Source of the DNA: Hibiscus mutabilis
Taxonomy: Eukaryota > Streptophyta > Magnoliopsida > Malvales > Malvaceae
DNA: 64,000 bases
Direction: 5' to 3'
NCBI GenBank assembly: GCA_019671005.1
Contig: CM033724.1
Coordinates: forward strand, 20,995,786 to 21,059,785
How positions within the stretch are numbered: the stretch's first letter is position 1; every line of letters starts with the position of its first letter. Positions 1-10,011 of this stretch are shown here, piece by piece. Made by a program: the position numbers and the translations under genes. The notes beneath the pieces are model-generated. The model saw only the letters and a list, made by a program, of their open reading frames with translations. It made no database searches and was not told the origin of the DNA.

Positions 1-700
1 CCTCTAGCAAGAATTTAAGTTTTAATTTTCAAATTTACCCAAATTTTAAGCAACCTAAGTTCACTAAGTTTCTTTCAATCAACAAGCCACAACCGTGTAA
101 AAAATCAACATCATAGTAAAATTCTAAGTTCTTTTCATGCAATCCTAAAATTAAATGTTCTTTCAATTAAGTGCAGTGGTAAAAATTCATCATTGGATAT
201 TCGACAAGTCTTAAGCAATTGAATCCAATTAAAGGCATGGCAAGTAACATATGCAACCTATATGTGATTGCTAGAGATGAATGCAACTAAACATGAAACT
301 AACTAGAAACCAATACCCCCCAAACTCGAGAGAAGCATTATCCTCAATGCATGTAAGAGTGAAACAAAATTTAAAAGAAACTAAATGAAATGAGTTAGTC
401 GGAGAGGTCGTCACCTCGAGTGATAAGTTTCCTTCGTGTCGTTTGCTTGATTCATTTTTCAGTCGGTGGTTGAATGCTGGTACCGCGTGAATATCATTGC
501 TTTGATTTGATCCATGTTTGCCGATGCAGGTTCACTTGCATGGGCATCAATAGTTGCCGAAGCCATTGTTGTTGCCTGGGCATCGCCAGTTTCTGTTGTG
601 GTTGTTGTGGCAAGTAGTCGGCAGTAAATTTCTTTAGCATGGTGGTTGTGAGTCTTGTTGTGGAAAAGAAAACCTGGAAACTAAAGATAATGAAGAAAAA
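1..700 (-). other. Post-pol non-coding region of Athila-1
   Basis: No coding region is supported here. On the minus strand, positions 311-325 read as a G-rich tract (GTTTGGGGGGTATTG), the kind of sequence found after pol in Athila/Tat elements. It is not followed by anything resembling the start of this element's LTR (TGATAAGTG), so I do not call it the polypurine tract of the 3' LTR. Around 519-620 there are degenerate copies of the GCC..GGC palindromic motif that marks this element. Confidence 0.5.
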
Positions 701-714
701 TAAAATCTCTTCTA

Positions 715-838
715 AAAATTCCAAAAATAAATAAAGAGAAATAATAACCGAAAATAATAGAAAGAAAAAAATAGTTCAAAAGAAAAATAAAATAAAATAA
801 AAATGAAAATAAAAATAAAAATAAAAAAGAAAATATCG
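715..838. repeat. A-rich low-complexity tract (AAAAT/AAATA)
   Basis: Run of AAAAT- and AAATA-like units at the 3' end of the Athila-1 integrase remnant. Open frames crossing it are Phe/Ile-rich and look artefactual. Confidence 0.8.
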
Positions 839-865
839 AAAGGAGTGCATGCTCGTGCGTCTCCT

Positions 866-1790
866 AAGGTGTCAACTTCTTTGTTTCGTTCTACATGGGC
901 ACCGTTGTAGTGCTTCAATCTCTGTCCGTTAACTTTGAATTCATGTTCGTCGGTAATGGACTTGATGGGAGAATGGTTTGACAACTTCGAATGGTCCCGG
1001 CCATCTTGATTTTAGTTTTCCCGGGAAACGTTCTAGTCGAGAATTGAATAAGAGAACTAGTTGCCCTAGCATGAATTGTCGCGGCAATAGTTTCTTGTCG
1101 TGCCATTGCTTTGTTTTCTCCTTGTAGATTTGTGCATTGTTATAGGCGAGTGCACGAAATCCTTCTATCTCGTTGAGGTCCAACAAACGCTTTTGTTTGG
1201 CACTTTCCTAATCCATATTCACGGTCTTGATTGCCCAATATGTCTTGTGTTCGATTTCCACCGGTAGATGGCATGTTTTGCCATAGACAAGTCGGAAGGG
1301 GGACATACCTAAGGGTGTTTTGAATGCAGTGCGATATGCCCAAAGTGCTTCATCTAGTCTTACTGACCAATCCTTCCTATAGGGATTTACAACTTTCTCG
1401 AGTATACCCTTCAATTCTCGGTTGGAAATTTCTGCTTGCCAATTGGTTTGTGGGTAATATTGCCCGTCCTCTGGCAACGATCAGATTGCTTGTAAAACTC
1501 TTGGGCATCTTTGTACAGTGTTGGCCAATACAAACCGGATTGAAAGCTTTGGCCACGGTACAAGTTCCTCCAAAATGTCCTCCATAGGGTGAAGAATGGC
1601 ATTACCGGAGTACATTCTACTGCTCTTCTTCAGGGACCATCAGCGTATGACCTGATCTGCATATTGTTTAAACAAAAGAGGCTCGTCCCAAAAGTAATGC
1701 TTAGCATCATGGCAGAACCGCTTCTTCCCTTGGTGAGTAAGGCCATAAGGTAAAATACCACAAACAAGGAAATTAACTAAATCCGCGTAC
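866..1790 (-). pseudogene. Athila-1 integrase remnant
   Basis: Three blocks are visible on the minus strand. About 1480-1620 carries the HHCC zinc-finger end (GLYWPTLYKDAQEF then CQRTGNI). About 1208-1470 carries the end of the catalytic core (PQTNWQAEISNRELK, then WAYRTAFKTPLGMSPFRLVYG), keeping the Glu of the DDE triad. About 866-1186 carries the C-terminal domain (LVLLFNSRLERFPGKL, SRWPGPF, then FKVNGQRLKHY). The zinc finger runs almost directly into PQTN, so about 100 residues of core, with both catalytic Asp residues, have been lost. Further upstream, 1620-1790 encodes the linker preceding the zinc finger (DLTHQGKKRF-like, HDAKHYFWDEP). Frames change between blocks. Confident as an Athila integrase, and certainly inactive. 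Confidence 0.85.
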
Positions 1791-1795
1791 TAGGG

Positions 1796-2040
1796 TATTG
1801 CCGAGGCATGTGCTACCGTGGCGACTGCTCCCAAGATTACTGAGGCGTGTGCATTAAGAGCTGCTACGGCATCGAGGGTTGCTGAGGCATGCGCATCCAT
1901 GGTTGCCGAGGTGTGTGCTTCTGGAGTTGCCGAGGCGTGCACGTCAAGAGCTACTGCGGCGTCGAGGGTTGTCGAGGCATGCGCATCCATGGTTTCCAAG
2001 GCGTGCACCTCCATGGTTGCCGAGGCAACTAAAAGTTGTT
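1796..2040 (-). repeat. Coding-type minisatellite, 24/18 bp units, Ala-rich when translated
   Basis: About ten imperfect 24 or 18 bp units of the type GTTGCCGAGGCGTGCGCATC, each built around GCCGAGGC. On the minus strand the units stay in frame and give a peptide rich in Ala with recurring HASAT and MDA words. The array lies at the linker between the RNase H remnant and the segment before the integrase zinc finger, where other Athila copies have only a short variable linker. Because all units are multiples of three bases, the array looks like expansion within an open frame. Confidence 0.85.
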
Positions 2041-2089
2041 CATCTGGGAATGCATCGCATATCTCTAAATTTGCGTCCTCCTATCTATT

Positions 2090-2564
2090 GCGTTCTAAAC
2101 GTGATAAGTGATCGGCCACTTGATTTTCTGTTCATTTCTTGTGCGTTGGCTTAGGACCGCTCCTACCGCGAAATCACTTGCATCACACATGAGCTCAAAA
2201 GGTAGCGTCCAATCTGGTGGAACGACAATGGGTGCTGAGGCAAGCTTTTCCTTTAGGGTTTCGAATGCTTGGGCGCAAGAATCATCAAAATTGAAGACTT
2301 TATCTTGGTGAGGGTAGTCTCTCAATCACGTTCACCTTAGCTTTGTCTACTTCAATTCCCTTGGATGAAATCTTGTGGCTGAGCACTATTCCTTCATCTA
2401 CCATAAGATGGCACTTCTCCCAATTAAGGACTAAATCGGTTTCTTCACATCTTGCCAACACATTCTCTAAATTGTCGAGGCATCTGTTGAAGTCACTACC
2501 AAAAACGGAAAATCATCCATGAAGATCTCAAGGAAGTCTTCGACCATGTCTGAAAAGAGTGCCA
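2090..2564 (-). pseudogene. Athila-1 reverse transcriptase end and start of RNase H
   Basis: The RT active-site motif reads EIFMDDF near 2507-2527 on the minus strand. Downstream (2095-2325) are the RT thumb/connection segment (FETLKEKLASAPIVVPPDW) and the first RNase H motif (FELMCDASDFAVGAVL), holding the first catalytic Asp. The rest of RNase H is missing and the minisatellite takes its place. Frameshifts separate the FMDD region from the RNase H start. The product would have copied the element RNA. Confidence 0.85.
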
Positions 2565-3449
2565 TTATGCATCTTCTAATGTTACTACATATCTGAGAAA
2601 ACTTGAGGAGAGTCGTTTCTGATACTTCTTACAGTCCATCCGCACCCTCCATCGGGTAACAATATTGCCCAAAAAGAGTTTGGCCAATGTGCTTGCCACT
2701 ACTCCCTTTTGCGTTACCATGGTGGAGGTGTCTTTCTTCTTTGTTCGCTTGTAGTCCATGTATACTCTCCACCTTACTACTATTCCTGAAGGAACAAATA
2801 TATTAATAGGAAAAATTGTATCCATTCTCAACCATTCAATTACCTCATTCTTGTCGACTTCTATCATGGTTGGATGTAGCCTTTGTTGTCGTGGCAATTG
2901 CTGCTCAAGCCAATTGCCGTGGCAATCAGTTGCCAAAATTTGTTGTAAGTCAAGGGAAGAACCAATTTTCTGAAAAGCTTTACAAATCCAAACACCATTT
3001 TCTTTTGGCCTCTCAAACATCTCCGTCAGTAGAGATTTCAATGGCTTCAAATCTACCAACCTTGGTTCCTCAAGACATACCTGCAATGGACGAGGTGAGC
3101 TTTTAAAGAATTCGAAAGGTTCAACCATTACCTGCTCATATTCCATTGGCAAAGTATTATCATCTCGTTGATCTTGCATGTGGTCGTATAATTGCCGTGG
3201 CAATTGTAGATAAGAGCAATCTACAGATTCCTGCTTCAACATCAACGTTGTAACCTTATGGGCATCAGGTTCCTCAGAATTTGCTGTAGTATTGTTGTTC
3301 TCAGCTTCACTGAGTGTTGTCGCGGCATTGCTCTGTTCAGGCTCCTCATTCATTGTCGAGGCAATTTGTTGTTCAGGCTCATCATGTGTTGGACAGTCTC
3401 TCTCATTGGCATCCTCTTGACTTTGAGGTTCTAGTTGTTCCCTATACAT
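2565..3449 (-). pseudogene. Athila-1 gag-pol linker fused to RT fingers, with internal duplication
   Basis: The longest open frame of this element, 294 codons. Residues 1-75 are acidic and low-complexity (Glu/Gln/Ala). Residues around 85-150 resemble the Athila segment between protease and RT (PRQLYDHM, YEQVMVEPFEFFKS, VDLKPLKS). Around residue 195 the RT start appears (LHPTMIEVDKNEVIEWL). The Athila motif RWRVCMDYRKL then occurs twice, about 40 residues apart, as RWRVYMDYKR and RWRVRMDCKK: a 120 bp in-frame duplication (copies near 2632 and 2752). No DSG/DTG protease motif is present, so protease is deleted. LPRQ and CHGN peptides in the frame are translations of the TTGCC-NN-GGCAA palindrome. 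Confidence 0.78.
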
Positions 3450-3515
3450 CAGAGAGCTTTCTTTGCATTGCTCCTTATCCTCTTGCCTTGGGACGTCAGT
3501 ATCCCTAGGAATGAA

Positions 3516-4035
3516 TTATTGGTGCATGTTATCCATGACATATGTGGATCTCCCCAATTGATCTTCTGAATCCCCTAAGGTTGCATCCCACTGAGCTATC
3601 CTCATATCCATAGATTTTGATAGCTCTCGAATCTCTTCAATTGACCCGTCAAGTCTAGCCAAGGAAGCTAGTAACGTTTCCTCCAAGGAATTGGAATGCT
3701 CTTGAAAAGGACTACATTGCCATGGCATATCTGTTGCTGCGGCAAAATTGTTATGGTAAAAACTTTTTGAGCTTTTTGACCATACCATGAAGAATTTTGC
3801 TGATGGTTCCCTCTATGGTCCTCCATGTAGTTATATGCACCGAAAATGTGAGGGCAATTTTCAAACACATGATGTTCTCCACACATAGCATAAGATTTTT
3901 CCACGGTATAAGTTCTTTGGGCTTTTCTCGGTTGGTATAGGTAATCATCAAAGGGTGCAATAAACTCTTGATTGGATTGATTCATATCTTCCAACATCAT
4001 CTCTCGAATAGATTGGCTTTTATTTCTCGACATGT
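3516..4035 (-). pseudogene. Athila-1 truncated gag
   Basis: I choose the Met at about 4033 as start (MSRNKSQSIREMML), because the longer open frame would begin inside the primer-binding site. A decayed zinc knuckle follows (MCGEHHVFENCP; the first Cys appears as Tyr). After a frame change come the coiled-coil-like gag tail residues (LDGSIEEIRELSKSMDMRI). The large capsid-like core seen in the Athila-2 gag is absent, so this is an internal deletion derivative. In an intact element gag forms the virus-like particle. Confidence 0.78.
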
Positions 4036-4071
4036 TGATGCCCCTTAACTTGTAGCGCACACCAATTGCCA

Positions 4072-4090
4072 ATCCCCGGCAACGGCGCCA
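4072..4090 (-). promoter_or_regulatory. Athila-1 primer-binding site, tRNA-Asp(GTC)
   Basis: The plus strand reads ATCCCCGGCAACGGCGCCA, which equals the 3' end of plant tRNA-Asp including CCA. The minus strand is therefore a full-length PBS, six bases from the LTR edge. Minus-strand cDNA synthesis would be primed here. Confidence 0.93.
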
Positions 4091-4096
4091 AAAACT

Positions 4097-5641
4097 TGTT
4101 GCGTGTAATAAATGTTACGCAAATATGCAAGTATACACGTCATAGTAATAAAGTGATATGAGTATCGAGTATCGTCTCCACAGGGATTGGTTTAGGCCTC
4201 TTTGCTTAAGTTACTGCACTGTGAAAAGTAAAAACACAATTGATAATAGGAGTTCTAATTAACGAGTAAACTAAGAGCAATAAACTAAAAGAATAGATGA
4301 AATCAAAAGAGAGAATAGGTCAGGTTATCATAAGTTGAGGTGTGATAGCCAATTGGATCGTCTTGGTAAAAGAGTGCAAGGGCAACTCAGTTGCCGTGGC
4401 AACTTGCACAGCGGGGTTGCCTTGGCAACTAATCGATGGTTGTCTGGGCGACTAGCTAGGCAACTACTTGGGTGTGTGGGCAGCAACTTCAAGGTTCGAC
4501 AGAGCGTTCTTCAATGGTTATTTCTTATCCCTAAGTCGAAACTCTAGCTACTTGTGCATGCCTTGATAATACATCCCTGTGTGAATCAAGGGTGAACAAC
4601 AACCAATCTTGCGCTCCTCTTAGCCGTTGAAATCCTTAACTTATTCCTAAGCCGGATTAATCTTCACCATCAATAGATTGAATAAAGACCATACTCATTC
4701 GTTTCTTGAATCTAACTCTCTCGATATTAGATAAATAGATGAAGTTACGAGTCCTCTCCCAATTCACTCGCAAACAAGAATAAGTCTAAGAATGAGTAAA
4801 CCTTGAATAGAAAAGTTCAAACTCTTATTACCTAAACAAAATCCAATTGTTTCTCACAACAACAAAACACAATAACCCCAGCCAATCAAGTTAGTTCATG
4901 GTTGGGTTCAAAAGATATACAAAGAATAATCCCCAAACCATGAATCTAATGGAAGCAAAGAAAAAGAAGAAGAAATCGAACTCTCCCCCTTGCTCTCTTG
5001 TCGAAATCTCTTCCTTCTTGCCCTTTGGAGTTGTCAAAATTTCCCCTCTTCTTGCTCCCCTCCAAGTTGACGATATGGCCTCTAATTTATAGGGCTAGGT
5101 CAAAGTCCTTCTTTGAGGAGGAAGTTAAGTTGGAATTAAATTATCTTTAAAGAATATAATTCTTTATTATAATTATATTCCTACTAGAACTTATCCTATC
5201 TTCTTGGAATTTAATTATTCTTTAATCTCTTCATGGAAATCAAATTCCTTTGGGATTTAGCTTTGCTCCACGTCATCTTGGGCTTGTCTAGTCATCAATT
5301 TCGACTACCATATCACCTTATTCTTTGTCGACATTTGCCCTGGCAACTGGCTTGGCGTGTTCTTCATGCATTGCCCTGGCAACTAGCTCGACATCTCCTT
5401 CATGCATTGCCCTGGCAACTAGCTCTAGCCTTGTTTAGGCAAGTGACTCTGCACACACACAAAAAAACACCAAAGCAGCATCTTTTTCCACAAAAATCAC
5501 CAAGTTATGTAATCAAGCTCAACGGTGGAAAGAAACATGAATTAATGCATGAATGACTAATTATGCAACTAATATGAGCTTAAGTCTAACAATAATATGA
5601 GTAAAAAGGGTAATAAAAATAGTACTTTTGAACACTTATCA
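4097..5641 (-). repeat. 5' LTR of Athila-1 (1545 bp)
   Basis: The minus strand starts TGATAAGTGTTC (5641) and ends in CA (4097), next to the PBS. Its proximal end (about 4131-4195) is homologous to the matching end of the Athila-2 LTR (8236-8302), and the distal end to 13494-13539. It contains several TTGCC-NN-GGCAA palindromes (4380-4450 and 5335-5425), the latter partly as a 36 bp tandem repeat (CATGCATTGCCCTGGCAACT at 5365 and 5401). The 3' partner LTR is outside the window, so the target duplication cannot be tested. Confidence 0.88.
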
Positions 5642-6058
5642 CCTCGCCTGGTAAGAACAACATTAGATTGGTCAATCTCAACCCTACCTTATTTCTCAGC
5701 TTCTTGCATGGCCTCATCAAATTCAGATTGCTTTGTATTGCTAAGCACTTTGCTGTAGCATATCTCTTGCAAACTTTCTTTAACTAGGGCTTCTTTACTT
5801 TGCACAAGCTAGCATTCTTCATAATCATCCGCATTCTTGAGAGTGCTGAAGACATTAAGTCTAATATTTTTGGTTGTTCATTTTAAGTAATTCACCCATC
5901 TCACAATCAATCATAATTCGCTCGGTGGTAAAGAATGGTCTCCCGAGAATGATAGAAGCATTCTAATTAGCTTCACAATCAAGGATGATAAAATCTACTA
6001 GGAAGACAAATCTATCAACCTTGGCTAAGACATCTTTAATTATGCCTTTAGGTTGGAT
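5642..6058 (-). other. Athila-2 segment between protease and RT, no open frame
   Basis: Continuous with the protease remnant upstream and matching the Athila arrangement, but broken by stops. No RT motif appears before the element is cut by the Athila-1 LTR. Confidence 0.5.
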
Positions 6059-6406
6059 TTAAGAGCGATCGACCAATTGAAGGATCACCAATATAGGCTT
6101 AGATCTGCCCATACCTAGTCTTGTAAATACAGATTTTGGCATCAAATTAACAGTTGCACTGAGATCACATAGGGCACGGCCTGAGTAGTTATGGCCTATG
6201 GAGCATGGAATGGTAAAAATGCCAGGGTCCTTCATCTTGGATGATAAATCACTTAGCACAACCACACATTCACCCATCGTAGCAATAGTTTCAACTTCAC
6301 CCACCACCCTCTTCTTAGTCACAATCTCTTTCAGAAACTTTGCATAAATAGGCATTTGATCAGTAGCCTCCATGAATGGGACATTGATGTGCAATTGTTT
6401 GAGCAT
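6059..6406 (-). pseudogene. Athila-2 aspartic protease remnant
   Basis: The minus-strand frame reads through the region before the protease (QMPIYAKFLKEIV, KMKDPGIFTIPCSIG) into the retropepsin-like motif ALCDLSATVNLMPKSVF. Athila copies usually have DLGAS followed by INLMP here. The catalytic Asp is kept but the following Gly-Ala is changed to Ser-Ala. The frame ends soon after, before the second half of the fold. The enzyme would cut the Gag-Pol polyprotein. Confidence 0.82.
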
Positions 6407-6719
6407 GTCTAGAAACTTTTGGAAATGGACATCTTGTTTCTAAGCCTTCAATTATTATGGAAATAAAGGTGGTGATATGGGCTCTTTTTGTGGTTTATTG
6501 GATGTAGTGACATCCTTGTTCTTGTCATTCTTTCTATCAATAGCAAGATCACTCACTGTATCAGACACAAGAGTTGTATCTTTATGTGCGAGAGCATCTT
6601 TAAAATTTGGGCAATATACTATATTTGTGTTTCCAAGGACCGTAAGGAAGTGGAATGTTTTTTCATGATCAATTTCTGATTTTGTAACATAGCCCTTGGT
6701 TTGCGAGCATGTCACTATG

Positions 6720-8040
6720 ATTATTTAATTGCACTGATTGATCTTGCACAATCACTTGGGCAGTTTCCATAAAATTTTGATAAGTAGAATCAAAAGAATT
6801 AGAGTTGGAGTTGGAAACTCCCTGGTTCTGCCCCTGTGTTTTTTGTTGGAATCTAGGAGGTTCTGCTCTAGCATTCTGTTGCGCTCCTGAATTACATGTG
6901 TTACCTTCATAACCAAAGTTTGGATGTTGCCTCCACCATGGGTTATAGGTGTTGGAGTAGGGATTGTTGTTGCGGTTTGCTTTCCCTATGTAGCATACAG
7001 ATTCTTGTTGTTGAGGGCATTCATTTTACTAGTGTTCCCTATCACAATGCTCATATGTGTACTGAATAACCTTAGCTTCTCGTGTATTGGATATCAACTG
7101 CATTTTCTTGAGCAAATTTATAATGGTGGAACATTGAGCCGTTACACTATGGGAATCATCCAACTCGATTGATCCAGAAGATTTAGGTTTGAGCTCTAAT
7201 CTCCCCCTAGAAAATAGGTAGTAATTATTGGCTATCTGATATAGAATTTTAAAAGCCACTTTAGGATCTTTGTCAAGCAAAATACCGTTGGTTAAAGAGT
7301 CAATCATCATTCTCGTTGGTGAATTGACACCATTATAGAACGTCATTATTTGTTCCCAATCATGGAATCCTAGAATCGAGCACTTGCGTAACATATCTTT
7401 GTATCTATGCTAGTATTCATACATGGATTCATCCTCACGATGCGTGAATGCAATGATCTCGCTTCGCTTTTGGCTATTCATGTTTGGTGGATCATATCTG
7501 TGCAAAAATTTCTTGCACAAGTCATCCCAAGATGTAATGGATCCCGAGGTTATAGTCTTTAACCATGCTCGTGCTCGATCTCGCAAAGAGTGGGGAAATA
7601 GTTTAAGTCTCAGCACATCATCAGGAACTCCCCATCAATTAAAACAATCTCAAACTTCCAAGAATTCTTGAATGTGTTCTCTAGTATATTCTCTTGCTGA
7701 TCCTCCAAATTGTCCAATGGAATTGAGCATGTTGAACATAATGGGCTTCAACTCAAAGTGACATGCCCTTACATCAAGCACAACGATCAATGGTTTAAGG
7801 TTGTTGATAATAGGCTCCATGTTGTCTATATTGGGCCTTCTAGGTCTAGTAGGTGGTGGAGCCTCCTATCGTACATGTCCTCTATTCTCAGCTGAATTTT
7901 CAATAATTCTTCGTGCATCTACTGGTGGTACCTTTTCATTACAAATTCCTTAGTTGTTTAGGTTGTTATTTTCATCCTTGTTCACCATCATCCTTCGTTA
8001 TCTGCGTATATCTCGCAAAGTTTTCTCGATCTCTAGATTA
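6720..8040 (-). pseudogene. Athila-2 gag, frameshifted
   Basis: The capsid-like part is recognisable in several frames: FELKPIMFNMLNSIGQF (about 7690-7760), LRLKLFPHSLRDRARAWL and FLHRYDPP (7410-7616), then FHDWEQIMTFYNGVN and IDSLTNGILLDK (about 7260-7370). A decayed zinc knuckle (YEHCDREH then NECPQ, first Cys changed to Tyr) lies near 7015-7050. The Asn/Gln-rich Athila tail follows (NPYSNTYNPWWRQHPNF, about 6915-6975). Stops at the end of several segments make this a pseudogene. Family assignment is firm. Confidence 0.85.
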
Positions 8041-8171
8041 TATGGAAGAATGGGTTTCGAGTTTGTGTGTATGGTCATACACTAGAACGCACCTGAAAGA
8101 AAATAAAAACAAAAAAATTGAATGCAAATAAAATAAAATCTTAAGCACAATTACTACATAATTATCAATTA

Positions 8172-8193
8172 CCAAACCGTTGTAACAGTGCAA
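8172..8193 (-). promoter_or_regulatory. Degenerate tRNA-Asp-type PBS of Athila-2
   Basis: Position and partial match (CCGTTGTAACAGTGCA against the tRNA-Asp end CCGGCAACGGCGCCA on the plus strand) mirror the intact site of Athila-1, and the LTR edge follows at the same spacing. Heavily mutated. Confidence 0.45.
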
Positions 8194-8439
8194 AAAAACT
8201 TCATGCTTGTCGAATAGTGATGCACTTTAGAGAAAGTATACTCGTCGATCAAGTAATAAAGCGATAGAGTTGAGTGTCAAATCTACGAGGATTGGATCAA
8301 CAAATACGAAGTTATTGTACTTAAGAATGTTGAGCAAGTATTGGTTGGTATTGGTTTATCAAAACTAAATCGAATAAAGTAAAGATAGCCATGATTAAGA
8401 CAAATAGATGCTGCGGCAAATAACATATAAATATATAGG

Positions 8440-8444
8440 TTGGG
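8440..8444. repeat. Target-site duplication, left copy (TTGGG)
   Basis: TTGGG immediately precedes the TG of the left LTR and is repeated exactly after the right LTR at 12376-12380. Confidence 0.93.
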
Positions 8445-9586
8445 TGATACATGCACGAGTGGGGTTAAATTACTCATATTGGACAAGAAGCTGAATTTGT
8501 TCGATGAAAACAATAATGGCCAAAACAATGCACGCATAGGAGGTCAAAAGCGATGCATCTTGGACAAGAAACTAAATCTGTTTGTGAAGTCTGGAAAGTC
8601 AGCTAACTTGCGACGAATTTTTGGATGGGAAAACTTGTCCGGCTGCAAATTAGCTTTCCAACGCTTCTTGAAACGCCTTAATCAGACATCTGGATCTCAA
8701 GATACGTCTATTTTAGCGAAGACAGCACATGCAGAAATTCCTATACGGGATTAATACAGCATTTTTGGATAATTACGAATTTTCAAGATTTTATTTGATT
8801 ATTTGTAATTTAAATCAATATAGAATTCTGCAATATCTATTAGGATCAGATTTATTTGACTAGGATTTTATTTTAGCATTTATTTATTATTAGAAGTTAT
8901 TTATCTATTTAGGAGATTAGATTTTAGCATTTATTTATTGTATTTAATTCCTAAGTTTAGTAGGATTAAAACTTCTCCATGGCCTATATAAAGGAGGCTG
9001 CACCCACATTGTAATTCAGATTTCATTGATTAATAAAAAGTTCTCTTTGGAGATTTTAGTATTCTTTGTGTTTTCAAGTGTTCGGTAAACTTTTCTAGAA
9101 GCCATCTTCAACATAAGATCATCGAGTTCTTGTGAGGGAGATCATCTTCACACTCTTGCTTGCCTATGTAATTGCATCTAGGAGGGTGGGTTAGAGCCGC
9201 TTGAGGTTGCTTTCTTAGATAATTACGTCTAAGAGGGTGTCGAGGACAAAACAACATCAACAATTCACAAGCCATCTTCATTTTCAACCTTCACACCATC
9301 TTCCATAATTTCATAAACAAAGCTGGAATTTTCAGATTTGTTTTACTTATCTCTTTCTCAATATTTTTTAATCTTTTTTATATTCTTATTTCTTATCATA
9401 TAATCCTTTATCTTGTCTTTCTTTCTTTAAATTTCCAGCCTTGAATCTGAAAATTTCAAGAAAATCCCTTCTCTTTTCTCTTAAATTTTTAGATCTGCCC
9501 AAACCTCCTTGATTGAGTCTAGAGCTCCTAGTTCTTGCAACAACTTGATTGAAGGCTTCCAAATACAAGATTGCGCTACTCTATCA
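8445..9586 (+). repeat. Left (5') LTR of the LARD-like element
   Basis: Starts TGATACATGCA and ends CTATCA, 1142 bp. Aligned with the right LTR, it lacks about 35 bp after GGATGGGA near 8630, where the right copy has extra sequence at about 11388-11422. Confidence 0.93.
8985..9037 (+). promoter_or_regulatory. LTR promoter TATA box and poly(A) signal
   Basis: TATATAAAG at 8985-8993 and AATAAA at 9032-9037, with the equivalents at 11773 and 11820 in the right LTR. Position in the LTR fits the U3/R layout. The transcription start itself is not visible. Confidence 0.6.
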
Positions 9587-9588
9587 TT

Positions 9589-9602
9589 TGGTATCAGATT
9601 TG
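9589..9602 (+). promoter_or_regulatory. PBS for initiator tRNA-Met
   Basis: TGGTATCAGATTTG lies two bases after the LTR end; TGGTATCAGA is the standard plant iMet primer site. Confidence 0.88.
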
Positions 9603-10011
9603 GGGTGATTCTTGACAAGAATTTCGGTGTTTTTAGGTCAAAAACTCAAAAATTAGGGAAAATTCGTCAAATTCAAACGAGCAAATTTTGAGTTGAAAAT
9701 TTCCAGATTAGATCTACACCTTTGGAGGAGTCACCACATAAAATTTCAGAATTTTTTTGACATCGGGAACACCTCGAACGAAGTAGATCAAGTTGCTGCA
9801 AAATTCTAGGGTTTTCGGGGTTTTTCTAATTTTCTTTCATTCTTAGCCATTAGTTTTCGTTAGTTTTAGCTTTTATTTCTTCTTACACATCTTCTAACAC
9901 CTTCTTGTTTCCTTGTGTTAGTAGGACTAAAAGTTGCATACTCTTCTTTCTCCTTGCAACTATAATTCTATTGGTGTCTAACCTTTTCTTTGGATTCTTA
10001 AAGCAATTAGG
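9603..10011 (+). other. Leader of the LARD-like element, non-coding
   Basis: T-rich untranslated region between the PBS and the protease ORF. I see no gag motif or long frame in it. Confidence 0.6.

Larger units (their letters stand above)
1..5641 (-). mobile_element. Athila-1: Ty3/gypsy Athila-type LTR retrotransposon, 5' part, decayed
   Basis: Read on the minus strand, the element starts at the 5' LTR (4097-5641), followed by a tRNA-Asp primer site, a shortened gag, a pol remnant and a post-pol region that runs off the left edge; the 3' LTR is not in the window. Lineage is inferred from gag and RT/integrase motifs typical of Athila and from the tRNA-Asp PBS. The protease, much of RT, RNase H and the first part of the integrase core are missing or scrambled, so this copy cannot be autonomous. 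It interrupts Athila-2, whose sequence continues at 5642. Confidence 0.88.

Noticed and set aside
311..325. Polypurine tract plus 3' LTR start for Athila-1
   Set aside because: Sequence after the tract does not match the LTR start TGATAAGTGTTC; the 3' LTR must be left of the window.
1818..2111. Plus-strand 97-codon Ala-rich open frame
   Set aside because: It is the opposite strand of the 24/18 bp repeat array within pol of Athila-1; periodic sequence keeps several frames open.
4072..4090. tRNA-Asp gene
   Set aside because: Only the 3' 19 bases match, at LTR-PBS spacing; no cloverleaf upstream.
519..5430. CRISPR-like array from the repeated palindromes
   Set aside because: Spacing is irregular (tens to hundreds of bases), the motifs lie inside retrotransposon genes and LTRs, and the DNA is plant nuclear.
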